Part shown: positions 27,983 through 37,096 of the stretch, piece after piece
Layout of the letters: each line of letters opens with the position of its first letter
Position numbering within the stretch: position 1 is the stretch's first letter
DNA from: Aeromonas tecta
GTDB lineage: Bacteria; Pseudomonadota; Gammaproteobacteria; Enterobacterales; Aeromonadaceae
Length of the DNA: 64,000 bases
NCBI RefSeq assembly: GCF_000820185.1
Contig: NZ_CDCA01000036.1
Span: 186,786-250,785, forward strand
Reading direction: 5' to 3'
The notes under the pieces: model-generated
Database searches by the model: none
What the model was told of the DNA's origin: nothing
Seen by the model: the letters and a program-made list of their open reading frames with translations, nothing else
Program-made: the position numbers and the translations under genes

Positions 27983-29842
27983 GTGGATATTATCAAGACC
28001 GATGTCGCCATCATCGGTGCCGGTGGTGGTGGCCTGCGTGCCGCTATCGCCATAGCAGAGGCTCACCCCGATCTGGAGATCGCCCTGATCTCCAAGGTCT
28101 ATCCGATGCGCAGCCACACCGTGGCCGCAGAAGGTGGTGCCGCCGGTGTCGTCCGCGACGATGATTCCCTCGAAAACCACTTCAACGACACCGTATCCGG
28201 TGGCGACTGGTTGTGTGAGCAAGACGTCGTGGACTACTTCGTCAACAATGCCACCAACGAGATGATCCAGCTGGAGCACTGGGGTTGCCCCTGGAGCCGC
28301 AAGCCGGATGGCAAGGCGAACGTGCGCCGCTTCGGCGGGATGAAGATCCCCCGCACCTGGTTTGCCGCTGACAAATCCGGTTTCCACATTCTGCACACCC
28401 TGTTCCAGACCTCCATCAAGTACCCGAGCATCAAGCGCTTCGACGAGCACTTCTGCATGGACTTGATCGTGGAAGACGGCCGCGTGCAGGGCGTCCTGAC
28501 CTTCGATATCCAGAATGGCATCACCCGCTTCATCCAGGCCAAGTCTGTCATTCTGGCCACCGGTGGCGCCGGCCGCGTGTATCGCTACAACACCAACGGT
28601 GGCATCGTCACCGGTGACGGCATGGCGCTGGCCTACCGCCACGGTGTGCCGCTGCGCGACATGGAGTTCGTCCAGTATCACCCGACCGGTCTGCCGGGCA
28701 CCGGCATCCTGATGACCGAAGGTTGTCGTGGTGAGGGTGGCATCCTGGTCAACAAGGATGGCTACCGCTACCTGCAAGACTATGGCTTGGGCCCGGAGAC
28801 CCCGGTCGGCCAGCCGAAGAACAAGCACATGGAGCTGGGTCCGCGCGATCGTCTCTCCCAGGCATTCTGGCAAGAGCAGCAGAAAGGCCGCGTGATCCAG
28901 GGCCCCATGGGCGACGTGGTTCACCTCGACCTGCGCCACCTCGGCGAGAAGTACCTGAAAGAGCGTCTGCCTTTCATCTGCGAACTGGCCAAGGCCTACG
29001 TGGGTGTGGATCCGGTCAAAGAGCCGATCCCGGTACGTCCGACCGCCCACTACACCATGGGTGGCATCGAGACCAACGGCCAATGCGCAACCCGCATGCC
29101 GGGTCTGTATGCCCTGGGCGAGTGTGCCTCCGTCGGTCTGCACGGCGCCAACCGCCTAGGCTCCAACTCCCTGTCCGAGATAGTGGTATTCGGCAAGGTG
29201 GCCGGTGAGCACGCCGGTGAGTTTGCCAAGACGCAAACCCACGGCAACACCCAGGCGCTGGCGGCCAAGGCCGAGCAACTGATCAAGCAACACCTCTCCT
29301 TGATGGACATCGACGGCACCGAAAACCCGGCCGATATCCGCAACGAGTTGGGTCTGTCCATGGAAGCCGGGGTCGGTATCTACCGTACCGAAGAGCTGAT
29401 GCAAGGCACCATCGACAAGATCAACGAGCTGAAGGCCCGTTACAAAAAGGTCAAGATCAACGACAAGTCCTCGGTCTTCAACACCGATCTGCTGTACGCC
29501 ATTGAACTCGGCTACATGCTGGACGTGGCCGAAGCCATGGCCCATTCCGCCATCAACCGCAAAGAGTCTCGTGGATCCCACCAGCGTCTTGACGGTTACG
29601 AAGAGCGGGATGACGTGAACTACCTCAAGCACTCCCTCTCCTTCTACAACCAGGAAGGCGCCCCGACCATCGATTACTCCGATGTGAAGATCACTAAATC
29701 CCAACCGGCTAAACGTGTCTATGGCTCCGAGGGTGAGCAACAAGACAAGGCTAAACTGGCAGCGGGCACTGAGTCCCAACCGGTTAAACCAGTACACGGT
29801 TCCGAGGGTGAGAAACAAGACGAGGCTAAGAAGAATGGCTGA
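27983..29842 (+). CDS. frdA: Fumarate reductase flavoprotein subunit FrdA
   Basis: FrdA is the catalytic FAD subunit of menaquinol:fumarate oxidoreductase, used in anaerobic respiration at the cytoplasmic face of the inner membrane. I chose the GTG at 27983 because AAGGAGG lies 5 bp upstream and the product then begins like known FrdA. The 619 residues include the dinucleotide fold ([13 protein letters not shown]) and the FAD-linked His45 in [17 protein letters not shown] and RLGSNSL active-site segments follow. The C-terminal tail is longer than the 602 residues of E. coli FrdA because a 19-residue segment occurs twice (residues 573-591 and 598-616). The stop overlaps frdB by 8 bp. Confidence 0.97.
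   Translation: MDIIKTDVAIIGAGGGGLRAAIAIAEAHPDLEIALISKVYPMRSHTVAAEGGAAGVVRDDDSLENHFNDTVSGGDWLCEQDVVDYFVNNATNEMIQLEHWGCPWSRKPDGKANVRRFGGMKIPRTWFAADKSGFHILHTLFQTSIKYPSIKRFDEHFCMDLIVEDGRVQGVLTFDIQNGITRFIQAKSVILATGGAGRVYRYNTNGGIVTGDGMALAYRHGVPLRDMEFVQYHPTGLPGTGILMTEGCRGEGGILVNKDGYRYLQDYGLGPETPVGQPKNKHMELGPRDRLSQAFWQEQQKGRVIQGPMGDVVHLDLRHLGEKYLKERLPFICELAKAYVGVDPVKEPIPVRPTAHYTMGGIETNGQCATRMPGLYALGECASVGLHGANRLGSNSLSEIVVFGKVAGEHAGEFAKTQTHGNTQALAAKAEQLIKQHLSLMDIDGTENPADIRNELGLSMEAGVGIYRTEELMQGTIDKINELKARYKKVKINDKSSVFNTDLLYAIELGYMLDVAEAMAHSAINRKESRGSHQRLDGYEERDDVNYLKHSLSFYNQEGAPTIDYSDVKITKSQPAKRVYGSEGEQQDKAKLAAGTESQPVKPVHGSEGEKQDEAKKNG
29699..29830 (+). repeat. Imperfect 57-bp direct repeat in the frdA 3' end
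   Basis: Copies at 29699-29755 and 29774-29830 (period 75 bp) encode two versions of the SQPxKxVxGSEGExQDxAK motif in the FrdA tail. An 18-bp spacer (29756-29773) separates them. Confidence 0.85.
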
Positions 29843-30569
29843 GATGATCGAAATTGAGATCCTGCGCTACCGCCCGGAGCAGGACAACGAGCCCTGGATG
29901 CAGACCTTCCAGGTGCCTTACCTGAAAGAGATGTCCCTGCTGGACGCCCTGCAGTACATCAAGGATCAGCTGGACTCCACCCTGAGCTTCCGCTGGTCCT
30001 GCCGGATGGCGATCTGCGGCTCCTGCGGCATGATGGTCAACGGTATTCCGAAGCTGGGTTGCAAGACCTTCCTGCGGGATTACCTGCCGGGCAAGATGAA
30101 GATCGAGCCGCTCAACAACTTCCCGATCGAGCGCGATCTGGTAGTCGACATGTCCGACTTCATCGAGAAGCTGGAGAGCATCAAGCCCTACATCATCCCG
30201 TCTGAGCCGCGCAACCTGTGCGATGGAGAGTACATCCAGACCCCGGCTGACATGGCGAAGTATCACCAGTTCTCCATGTGTATCAACTGTGGTCTGTGCT
30301 ACGCCGCCTGCCCGCAGTACGGCATCAACAAGAAGTTCACCGGTCCCGCAGCCCTGGCCTTGGCCTATCGCTACAACGTCGACAACCGCGACGGCGCGTC
30401 CAAAGAGCGGATGAAGATCATCAGCCAGGACGAGGGCGTCTGGGGCTGTACCTTCGTGGGTTACTGTTCCGATGTCTGTCCGAAGGGCGTGGATCCGGCC
30501 GCCGCCATCCAGCTTGGCAAGGTCGAGAGCGCCAAGGACTACATGATCGCCATGTTCAAGCCGGATTGA
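29835..30569 (+). CDS. frdB: Fumarate reductase iron-sulfur subunit FrdB
   Basis: FrdB carries electrons from menaquinol to FrdA. The 244-residue protein has the [2Fe-2S] ligands Cys56, Cys61, Cys64 and Cys76 ([11 protein letters not shown] ... GC). The two C-terminal clusters are carried by [12 protein letters not shown] and [14 protein letters not shown], i.e. one [4Fe-4S] and one [3Fe-4S] as in the family. The ATG at 29835 overlaps the end of frdA by 8 bp, which suggests coupled translation of the two catalytic subunits. Confidence 0.97.
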   Translation: MAEMIEIEILRYRPEQDNEPWMQTFQVPYLKEMSLLDALQYIKDQLDSTLSFRWSCRMAICGSCGMMVNGIPKLGCKTFLRDYLPGKMKIEPLNNFPIERDLVVDMSDFIEKLESIKPYIIPSEPRNLCDGEYIQTPADMAKYHQFSMCINCGLCYAACPQYGINKKFTGPAALALAYRYNVDNRDGASKERMKIISQDEGVWGCTFVGYCSDVCPKGVDPAAAIQLGKVESAKDYMIAMFKPD

Positions 30570-30585
30570 GACCAGGAGTGAGACC

Positions 30586-30984
30586 ATGAACAACACCAAT
30601 AGCAAACGTAAGCCCTACGTGCGCGAAATGAAGAAAGACTGGTGGCTGAAGAACGCCTTCTACACCGGTTACATGATCCGCGAAGGCACCAGTATCTTCG
30701 TCTCCATCTACGCCGTGGTGCTGATGTGGGGTCTGCTGCGACTGGTTCAGGGTCAGGAAGCGTTCAACGGCTGGCTGGAATCCCTGCAAAGCCCGATCGC
30801 CATCCTGTTCCACGTCATCGCGCTGGCAGCCTGCCTGTTCCACGCCAAGACCTGGTTCGCCCTGGCCCCCAAGGCCATGCGTATCTTCCGCGGTGAAGAC
30901 CTGGTGCCGGAGAAGCCGATTGTCATCGTCCAGTATGTGGCGCTGGCGGTGGTATCCCTGCTTGTTCTGATCATCGTGGCCTGA
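30586..30984 (+). CDS. frdC: Fumarate reductase membrane anchor FrdC
   Basis: FrdC is one of two small anchor subunits that bind menaquinol. The 132-residue product has a basic N terminus (KRKPYVREMKKDWWLKN) and three hydrophobic helices (about 32-52, 67-88 and 107-130). The conserved Arg and Glu (MIREGTSIF) occur at the start of the first helix. RBS AGGAG precedes the ATG. Third gene of frdABCD. Confidence 0.95.
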   Translation: MNNTNSKRKPYVREMKKDWWLKNAFYTGYMIREGTSIFVSIYAVVLMWGLLRLVQGQEAFNGWLESLQSPIAILFHVIALAACLFHAKTWFALAPKAMRIFRGEDLVPEKPIVIVQYVALAVVSLLVLIIVA

Positions 30985-30994
30985 GGAGAAAATC

Positions 30995-31351
30995 ATGAGA
31001 CGTTCTGACGAACCGATTTACTGGGGACTCTTTGGTGCAGGTGGCATGGTCGTTGCCATGCTGCTGCCGGTGATGGTGCTCATCACAGGTCTGCTGGTGC
31101 CCATGGGCATCATGGACGTGGAGACCATGAGCTACGAGCGCGTGCTCGCCTTCGCCAGCTCCTGGTGGGGTGCCTGTATCCTGCTGGTGATCATCGCCCT
31201 GCCCATCTGGCACGGCATGCACCGGATCTACCACGGTCTGCACGACCTGGGGATCCACACCACCAAGCTGCACCACTATGTGTTCTATGGCTTCGCCTTC
31301 CTGGTGTCTGCCATCACCGTCGGTCTGCTGATGGTACTGGTGTTCCAGTAA
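30995..31351 (+). CDS. frdD: Fumarate reductase membrane anchor FrdD
   Basis: This is the second anchor subunit. The 118-residue product starts MRRSDEPIYWGLFGAGG, a standard FrdD opening, and has three hydrophobic helices (about 14-40, 57-77 and 97-117). Conserved histidines (WHGMHRIYHGLHD) occur between helices two and three. RBS GAGG precedes the ATG, 10 bp after frdC. The operon ends at a terminator 20 bp downstream. Confidence 0.95.
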   Translation: MRRSDEPIYWGLFGAGGMVVAMLLPVMVLITGLLVPMGIMDVETMSYERVLAFASSWWGACILLVIIALPIWHGMHRIYHGLHDLGIHTTKLHHYVFYGFAFLVSAITVGLLMVLVFQ

Positions 31352-31368
31352 TCCCATCGACCGCATCG

Positions 31369-31397
31369 AAAACCGGGCTCAGCGCCCGGTTTTTTTA
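31369..31397 (+). terminator. frdABCD terminator
   Basis: AACCGGGC / GCCCGGTT stem with a 5-base loop followed by a run of seven or more T, 18 bp after the frdD stop. Confidence 0.9.
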
Positions 31398-31480
31398 TGG
31401 CCGCCATTTAGCTGCCGCCGCCGACCTTCCCTCCTGCCTGCAAATACGCCCCAGCTGACAAATTAATATTCTAATTAGTA

Positions 31481-31496
31481 ACAGATCAGCATCACA
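31481..31496 (-). promoter_or_regulatory. Possible CRP site upstream of yjiH
   Basis: On the minus strand TGTGAT-GCTG-ATCTGT matches one arm of the CRP consensus (TGTGA-N6-TCACA) perfectly and the other only partly. It is 115 bp upstream of yjiH in an AT-rich stretch. Confidence 0.3.
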
Positions 31497-31611
31497 AAAC
31501 ACTGATAATTATGTCATTTTCAGAACCCTATCTTGACCCCCATCAAGTTCGCAGCACCTCGCTCCACCATAATCACCAACGATTAAATATTTTCTCATAT
31601 GGAGCTATAAA

Positions 31612-32334
31612 ATGACTGACAAGAAACGCTCGGTGACCCTGGGCAGTTATCTGGCACTGGCCTTTGCCATTGTCTTTTTTTCTGGATTATTACAATCCAA
31701 TCAATGGTATGGCGTCTTTGACTTCACCACCTTGAACGGCTCGTTCGGCACAGTGGTGCAGAGTGTCAGTGACAATGGTGACGGCATCAAAACCACCATG
31801 GCCGATATCCGGGGCAAGGGGGGCAACGGCGCCCGCGACGGCTTCCTGTTCGCTCTGACCCTGATCCCCACCGTGATGTTCGCCCTCGGCATGATCAACG
31901 TGCTGGAGCACTATGGCGCGCTGGAGGCCGCCCGCAAGCTGCTGACCCCCTTGCTACGCCCGCTGATGGGGGTGCCGGGCAACACCGGCCTCGCCCTCAT
32001 CGCCTCCCTGCAGAGCACCGATGCCGGCGCCGCCATGACCCGTCAGCTCAAGGATGAGCAACTAATCACTCAGCGCGAGACCGATGTGTTCACCATGTTC
32101 CAGTTCTCCGCCGGCGCCACCATAGTCAACTTCTTCTCCTCCGGCGCCGTGCTCTTCACCCTGACCCTGGCGGACGGATCTCCGGCGGTCAGCTCCTCCA
32201 TCGGCCTCGCGGTGGTGGTGATGTTTGCCTTCAAGTTCGTCGGCGCCAACCTGTTTCGCCTCTATCTCAACCTGACCGAAGGCAAGTCAGACGAGCGCAC
32301 CACCACTTCATCCGTCCAGGAGCAAGCCAAATGA
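31612..32334 (+). CDS. yjiH: YjiH-family membrane protein (nucleoside-recognition/Gate domain)
   Basis: The 240-residue inner-membrane protein has about five to six hydrophobic segments and the Gate (nucleoside recognition) domain sequence of YjiH/SpmA-like proteins (for example GLALIASLQSTDAGAAMTRQL and MFQFSAGATIVNFFSSGAV). The molecular function is not established. In E. coli yjiH and yjiG stand beside iadA (isoaspartyl dipeptidase); here the pair precedes an M20 peptidase gene. The stop overlaps yjiG by 4 bp. RBS is weak (GGAGCT before the ATG). Confidence 0.85.
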   Translation: MTDKKRSVTLGSYLALAFAIVFFSGLLQSNQWYGVFDFTTLNGSFGTVVQSVSDNGDGIKTTMADIRGKGGNGARDGFLFALTLIPTVMFALGMINVLEHYGALEAARKLLTPLLRPLMGVPGNTGLALIASLQSTDAGAAMTRQLKDEQLITQRETDVFTMFQFSAGATIVNFFSSGAVLFTLTLADGSPAVSSSIGLAVVVMFAFKFVGANLFRLYLNLTEGKSDERTTTSSVQEQAK

Positions 32335-32798
32335 GCCAGGCCAACGTCAAGAAACCCATCGTCACCGACATCTTCGTCGAAGGGGCCAAGAAGGGCTGGG
32401 TGATCGCCACCACCTCCACCGTGCCCAACGTGCTGATGGCCTTCGTCATCATCAAGGCGCTGCAGATCACCGGCGCCCTGGGTGCCATGGGCACCCTCTT
32501 CGCCCCCATCATGGCCGTCTTCGGCCTGCCGGGTGAAGCCGCCGCCGTACTGATCGGCGCCTGGATGTCCATGGGCGGCGCGGTTGGCGTGGTGATCACC
32601 CTGTTCGATCAGGGCATCCTGAGCGGCACCCAGATCGCCATCCTGGCGCCGGCCATCTACCTGATGGGCTCCCAGGTGCAGTACGTGGGCCGCATCCTCG
32701 GCTGCATCGGCACCGAGGGACGCTACATCCCCATCATGATCGCCATCTCGGTGTTCAATGCCCTGGGCGCCATGCTGGTGATGAACCTCATCCTCTGA
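32331..32798 (+). CDS. yjiG: YjiG-family membrane protein (SpmB-like)
   Basis: The 155-residue protein is the second half of the yjiH-yjiG pair and contains the matching Gate-type domain with about four hydrophobic helices. It starts within the yjiH stop (ATGA overlap), so the two products are probably made in equal amounts and form one complex. By analogy with E. coli yjiHG-iadA, a role in handling peptides or amino acids for the adjacent peptidase is possible, but this is inference only. Confidence 0.85.
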   Translation: MSQANVKKPIVTDIFVEGAKKGWVIATTSTVPNVLMAFVIIKALQITGALGAMGTLFAPIMAVFGLPGEAAAVLIGAWMSMGGAVGVVITLFDQGILSGTQIAILAPAIYLMGSQVQYVGRILGCIGTEGRYIPIMIAISVFNALGAMLVMNLIL

Positions 32799-32837
32799 CC
32801 CATTCAGCCAATGGCGCTACGGCGCCTGGAGTAGCCA

Positions 32838-33962
32838 ATGACTTTTTCTCTTAATGACTACCTGGCCGAGCTGGCCCCCCTCATCAACCTGGATTGCGGC
32901 TCCTTGCACAAGCCCGGCATCACCCGGGTCGCCGAGCTGATGGCGGCCAAATATGAAGCCATGGGTGGCTGGCACATCAAGCGGGTCGACTGCGGTGTCG
33001 CGGGCCCGGGGCTGGAGATCCGCAACCAACCGGATGCTGCGCACATCGATGTGATGCTGATAGGCCACATGGACACCGTCTTCCCCCTCGGCACCGCCGC
33101 GGCCCGTCCCATGACGAGCGATGGCGAACGGGCCTATGGCCCGGGCGTTTCCGACATGAAGTCCGGCCTGCTCAACATCGTCTATGCCCTGCGTACCCTG
33201 CCCCCTGCGGTGCGGGATCGCCTCAGCATCTGCGTCTGCATGAACCCGGACGAGGAGATTGGCTCCCTTCACTCCAGCGACTGGCTGGCGGGGGTAGCCC
33301 GCCAGGCTCGCCACGCGCTGGTGGCCGAGGCGGCTCGCGCCGATGGCTCCCTGGTTAAGGCCCGCAAGGGGATGGCGCGCTATCGCATCGATTTTAGCGG
33401 CAAGGCGGCCCACGCTGGCAACGAGCCCGAGAAGGGGCGCAGCGCCATCTCGGAGCTGGGTCACTGGATCCTGGCCATCAACGCCCTCACCGACTTTGAG
33501 AGTGGCACCACCCTCAACGTCGGCATGGTGCAGGGAGGCAATGGCGCCAACATAGTGCCGGCCGAGGCCAGTGCCGTGGTGGACGTGCGCTTCTGGGACA
33601 ATCAGGCCTACCAGCAGATAGACGATCGGTTGCAAACCCTGAGTGCCCGCCCCCACCTCGATGGCGTCAGCATCAGTCTGACCCGGGAGGCCCACAAGCC
33701 CGCCATGGTGCCGTCGGAAGGCACCATGGCACTGATGGCCCTGGTGGAGGAGTGTGGTGATGAGCTGGGCTTGCCCATTCGCTGGCAAGCGGTCGGCGGT
33801 GGCTCGGATGCCAACCTGACCGCTTCTCTCGGCATCCCCACCCTGGATGGACTTGGCCCCATCGGCGCCGGTTTCCACAGCGAGGAGGAGTATCTGGATC
33901 TGGCTAGCATTGAACCCCGCATAGCCTTGCTGCAGCGGCTGCTGACCCGGTTGGCGGGCTGA
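32838..33962 (+). CDS. M20-family metallopeptidase (glutamate carboxypeptidase-like)
   Basis: The 374-residue cytoplasmic dizinc peptidase has all M20 motifs: GHMDTVFP (His77, Asp79), GPGVSDMKSG (bridging Asp), NPDEEIGS (general-base Glu and metal Glu) and GFHSEEEY (C-terminal His). The order and the insertion of a dimerisation domain (about 175-285) fit the CPG2/glutamate-carboxypeptidase group. GGAG lies 6 bp before the ATG. It lies 39 bp after yjiG and is likely cotranscribed with yjiHG. The substrate is unknown; dipeptides or acylated amino acids are plausible. Confidence 0.9.
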   Translation: MTFSLNDYLAELAPLINLDCGSLHKPGITRVAELMAAKYEAMGGWHIKRVDCGVAGPGLEIRNQPDAAHIDVMLIGHMDTVFPLGTAAARPMTSDGERAYGPGVSDMKSGLLNIVYALRTLPPAVRDRLSICVCMNPDEEIGSLHSSDWLAGVARQARHALVAEAARADGSLVKARKGMARYRIDFSGKAAHAGNEPEKGRSAISELGHWILAINALTDFESGTTLNVGMVQGGNGANIVPAEASAVVDVRFWDNQAYQQIDDRLQTLSARPHLDGVSISLTREAHKPAMVPSEGTMALMALVEECGDELGLPIRWQAVGGGSDANLTASLGIPTLDGLGPIGAGFHSEEEYLDLASIEPRIALLQRLLTRLAG

Positions 33963-33981
33963 ACCTACGCCCCTTGATAAC

Positions 33982-34012
33982 AAGCCAGCCGGTTCGCACC
34001 GACTGGCTTTTG
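33982..34012. terminator. Terminator between M20 peptidase and YcaQ-like genes
   Basis: AAGCCAG / CTGGCTT outer stem with an inner CGGT / ACCG stem and TCGC tetraloop, then T-rich sequence. It lies between convergent genes. Confidence 0.75.
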
Positions 34013-34016
34013 TCGT

Positions 34017-35243
34017 TTAGGCGGGCCGGCGTGAGGCCTGCCACTGCGCCTGCAGGGGCGCCGGGATGGCACCAAAGCGCAGGTTCGGGGTCTGGTGCCA
34101 GTCGGCGAGCTTCTGGATAGCCTTGAAGAGATCCAGGGCCAGGCTCTGACTCACCTTCACCCCGTCCTCCAGATAGAGGCTCTTGATCTCGAACACCCCC
34201 TCCTTGCGGTGGGCCTTGGCATCGAGGCGGCCCACCAGCTTGCCACGGCGCAGCAGGGGCAGCACGAAGTAGCCGTATTGGCGCTTGGGGGCCGGGGTGT
34301 AGCACTCGATCCGATAGTCAAAGTTGAACAGCTCACTGACCCGTTTGCGATCCCACACCAGAGGATCGAAGGGGGACAACACGGCGCTGTGGGTCGCCTT
34401 GAGCGATCCCGCTTGGGCCAGCGCCAATGCGTCCGCCAGTGAGGCGTGCACGAAGGCGCCATGCTGCCACCCCTCCACCCGCACCGGCAGCAGCTCCCCC
34501 TCGTCCGCCAGCCGATGGAGCAAGGCATCGTACTTGCCACGGCGCAGCCGATAGTAATCCGCAACCCAGCCGGTCTTGACCAGCCCCAGCGCCCGGCAAC
34601 TGGCACGCACCATGTCTCGCTGCACCTGCGCCTGGCTCGGCAAGTCCCGCCTATCGTCCCAGTCCGGCCGTACCCGCTCGGCGAGATCGTAGATGCGCTG
34701 GAAGTTGTGGCGCTCGCTCACCATCAGCTGGCCCGCGGTGAACAGCACCTCGAGGTGGCGTTTCTCGGGTTTCCAGTCCCACCAGCCGTTGCCCTTCTGC
34801 CCTTTGCGCTCAAAATCGCTGGCCCGCACCGGCCCATCCTGGCGCACCCGCGCGAGGATCTGCCCTATCTCGTCTTTATGGGTCTCGAGCCACTGGGCGG
34901 AGAACTTCCAGCCCATGGCAGCGGGATCCAGCATGCGGTGGCGCAGCAACCGGTAATCCTCCCGCGGCACGAAGCAGGCCTCGTGGGCCCAGTATTCGAA
35001 GATCTCCCCTTGCGCCAACAAGCCATCCAGCCAGCTCGGCTCGTACTGACCGAGCCGACTGAACAGCACCAGATAGGGGCTGCGCGCCACCACCTGGATG
35101 GTGTCTATCTGCAATAGCGCCATCTGGCGAATGCAGGCCAGCACGTCGGCGGGGACCGCCTTGCGTTTGGGGGGAGTGAGCAGCCCTTGCGCCGCGAGCT
35201 GCAGGTGACGGGCGTCTTGCAGTGAAAGGTGGGGGATGGACAT
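34017..35243 (-). CDS. ycaQ: YcaQ-type winged-helix DNA glycosylase (HTH_42 family)
   Basis: The 408-residue protein is of the AlkZ/YcaQ family, tandem winged-helix proteins that remove alkylated bases and unhook interstrand crosslinks. The catalytic region reads LLQIDTIQVVARSPYLVLFSRLG. The Gln45-Ile46-Asp47 triad gives the Gln-x-Asp motif of the YcaQ branch, as opposed to Gln-x-Gln of AlkZ. The ATG at 35243 is chosen over the GTG at 35249 because AAGGAG then has workable spacing. It is transcribed alone, convergent with the M20 peptidase. Confidence 0.88.
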   Translation of the reverse strand: MSIPHLSLQDARHLQLAAQGLLTPPKRKAVPADVLACIRQMALLQIDTIQVVARSPYLVLFSRLGQYEPSWLDGLLAQGEIFEYWAHEACFVPREDYRLLRHRMLDPAAMGWKFSAQWLETHKDEIGQILARVRQDGPVRASDFERKGQKGNGWWDWKPEKRHLEVLFTAGQLMVSERHNFQRIYDLAERVRPDWDDRRDLPSQAQVQRDMVRASCRALGLVKTGWVADYYRLRRGKYDALLHRLADEGELLPVRVEGWQHGAFVHASLADALALAQAGSLKATHSAVLSPFDPLVWDRKRVSELFNFDYRIECYTPAPKRQYGYFVLPLLRRGKLVGRLDAKAHRKEGVFEIKSLYLEDGVKVSQSLALDLFKAIQKLADWHQTPNLRFGAIPAPLQAQWQASRRPA

Positions 35244-35309
35244 GGGCACCGGCTCCTTGGTAACAAGGCTCCCAGCATGCCCAACTCATCACCAAATGAA
35301 AACAGGTAC

Positions 35310-35951
35310 TCAGGGCTTGGTCAGCACCACCACATCCGCATGGGGGAAGCTTATTCCGGCCTGCCAGCGAGTCGCCAGGGCGCGAAACGAGGCCTCGGCA
35401 AAGAACACGATATGAGTGGGATCGTGGCGATATCGCCACTGCCTGAAGCGCTCATCCTCCAGCACCCGCTGGGTCTGCAACACCAGCAGGCCGCCGGGCT
35501 TGAGGCAGTCCCAGAGCCTGTCCAGCACCGCCCTGGGATCGGCGATATGCTCGATCACCTCGGTGCTGGTGATGAAGTCATACTGTCTCGTCAACAACTC
35601 AGGCTCGTCGGCGTAAAACTTGTCATAGCCCGCCATCCGATAACCCGCCTCCCGCCCCATGGCAATAAGCGCAGGGCCGGGGCCACAACCAAAATCGAGG
35701 CCCTGTGCCGGGGGCGGCACCCGGGCCAGCACCTCCCCGAAGGCGCGCATCAGGAAGGCTCGGTAGCGAGGATCATCCACCTGGTTGTCGTGACCGTCAT
35801 ACACCGCCTTCTCCGCCGCCGGGTCCAGATGGCACGCCGGATCCAGCCACACCAACTCGCAGCCGAGACAGCGATGATAATCCTTGCCGGCAACGGGCAA
35901 CGGATAGCTCAGAGGATGGGTGCAAAGCGGGCAACAGGGTGAGGATGGCAT
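35310..35951 (-). CDS. Class I SAM-dependent methyltransferase with N-terminal zinc-finger-like segment
   Basis: The 213-residue protein begins with two Cys pairs (CPLC ... CLGC, residues about 7-31), a small zinc-ribbon-like element. A Methyltransf_23-type Rossmann domain follows: GLDFGCGPGPALIAMG (SAM loop), STEVIEHIADP (motif resembling acidic loop and catalytic region) and LKPGGLLVLQT. The substrate is unknown. The ATG at 35951 has a modest GAG upstream. It is transcribed divergently from the SDR gene across a 240-bp region. Confidence 0.85.
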   Translation of the reverse strand: MPSSPCCPLCTHPLSYPLPVAGKDYHRCLGCELVWLDPACHLDPAAEKAVYDGHDNQVDDPRYRAFLMRAFGEVLARVPPPAQGLDFGCGPGPALIAMGREAGYRMAGYDKFYADEPELLTRQYDFITSTEVIEHIADPRAVLDRLWDCLKPGGLLVLQTQRVLEDERFRQWRYRHDPTHIVFFAEASFRALATRWQAGISFPHADVVVLTKP

Positions 35952-36067
35952 GGGGGATCTCGCGGTGGACGACTGCCCGGCAGGGTGCCTGCCCCCCGCG
36001 CCCCTGACAAGCAATTTTGTCGCATCCCCCTCGCTGCCAGCGCCTCATTATGAGGCGTTATCAATAT

Positions 36068-36084
36068 CTTAAGAGTTCCTTAAG
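36068..36084 (+). promoter_or_regulatory. PmrA/QseB-type binding site
   Basis: CTTAAG-AGTTC-CTTAAG is a perfect direct repeat fitting the PmrA/QseB box YTTAAK-N5-YTTAAK. It is followed 11 bp later by TATCCT (36095-36100), which could serve as a -10, so the box would occupy the -35 region. It lies 108 bp upstream of the SDR gene that leads the two-component operon. Confidence 0.65.
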
Positions 36085-36191
36085 CCTGGTGTTTTATCCT
36101 TCGCAGTAACAGGCGCGAAACCGGCACTCGCCATGCTTAGGCTGGCTCGAACCTTATCTCAGCGGGCACCCTCACCGACGGACACCTCATC

Positions 36192-37010
36192 ATGAAACTG
36201 CAAGGAAAACTCGTGCTGCTCACCGGCGCCAGCGGCGGCATCGGCGAAGCACTGGCGCAGGAGCTGGCGGCGCAGGGTGCGCATCTGCTGCTGCAGGGGC
36301 GCAAGGCGGCCGCCCTCGAGCGACTGCGCAGAGAGTTGTCCCACCCCGAACGCCATCAGATAGCCATCGCCGATCTCGGTTCGGCGTCCGATCGGGCTCG
36401 CCTGCTGCAACACCCGGCACTCGATGAGGGGCTGGATGTGTTGATCAACAACGCCGGTAACAGCCAGTTCGCCTGGCTGGAGGATCAGAGTGCGGAGCAG
36501 GTGGAGCGCCAGCTGCGGCTCAACATCGAGGCTCCCATCCAGCTCACCCGCGCCCTGCTACCGCGGATGCGCAAACCCGCACTCATCATGAACATGGGCG
36601 CCCATCTGGGAGCCGTCGGCCATGCCGGTTACAGCGCCTATTGCGCCAGCAAATTCGCCCTGCACGGCTTTAGCGAGGCATTGGGCCGTGAACTGGAGGG
36701 CTCCGGCATCCGGGTGCTCCACTTCGCCCCGCGCACCACCCGCACCCGACTGGACTCCGAGGCCGCCTACGCCATGAATGTGGCCCTCGGCACCCCCATA
36801 GACAGCCCCTTTGACGTGGCCGAACACGCCGTCATCGCCTTGTGCAACGAGACTCGCCGCAGCTGGCTTGGCTGGCCGCAGGCCATGCTGGTGCGCCTCA
36901 ACGCCCTCTGTCCCTGGCTGGTCGACCGTTTGCTGGCCCGCCAGCACGCGGTCATCGAGCGCTATGCCCGCCATGGGCTGATACGCCCCACCGAACACAA
37001 CGCCAAGTGA
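36192..37010 (+). CDS. Short-chain dehydrogenase/reductase with substituted catalytic Ser
   Basis: The 272-residue classical SDR has TGASGGIG (residues 11-18, NAD(P) loop), NNAG (86-89) and YCASK (Tyr150, Lys154). The catalytic Ser normally 13 residues before Tyr is Ala137 here (NMGAHLGAVGHAGYSAY). Activity may be lost, altered, or supported by another residue. The C-terminal part (about 225-255) is hydrophobic and Trp-rich, perhaps membrane-associating. It precedes the response regulator by 86 bp on the same strand and lies behind the PmrA/QseB-type box, so it is likely part of that regulon. Confidence 0.87.
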   Translation: MKLQGKLVLLTGASGGIGEALAQELAAQGAHLLLQGRKAAALERLRRELSHPERHQIAIADLGSASDRARLLQHPALDEGLDVLINNAGNSQFAWLEDQSAEQVERQLRLNIEAPIQLTRALLPRMRKPALIMNMGAHLGAVGHAGYSAYCASKFALHGFSEALGRELEGSGIRVLHFAPRTTRTRLDSEAAYAMNVALGTPIDSPFDVAEHAVIALCNETRRSWLGWPQAMLVRLNALCPWLVDRLLARQHAVIERYARHGLIRPTEHNAK

Positions 37011-37096
37011 TCTGAGTCCCACCATCGCACCCGATGATGTAGACTGGAGCCGCCGACCCGCACAGTGGCGGCCTTGATGGATGGAGAGAAGCAAAC

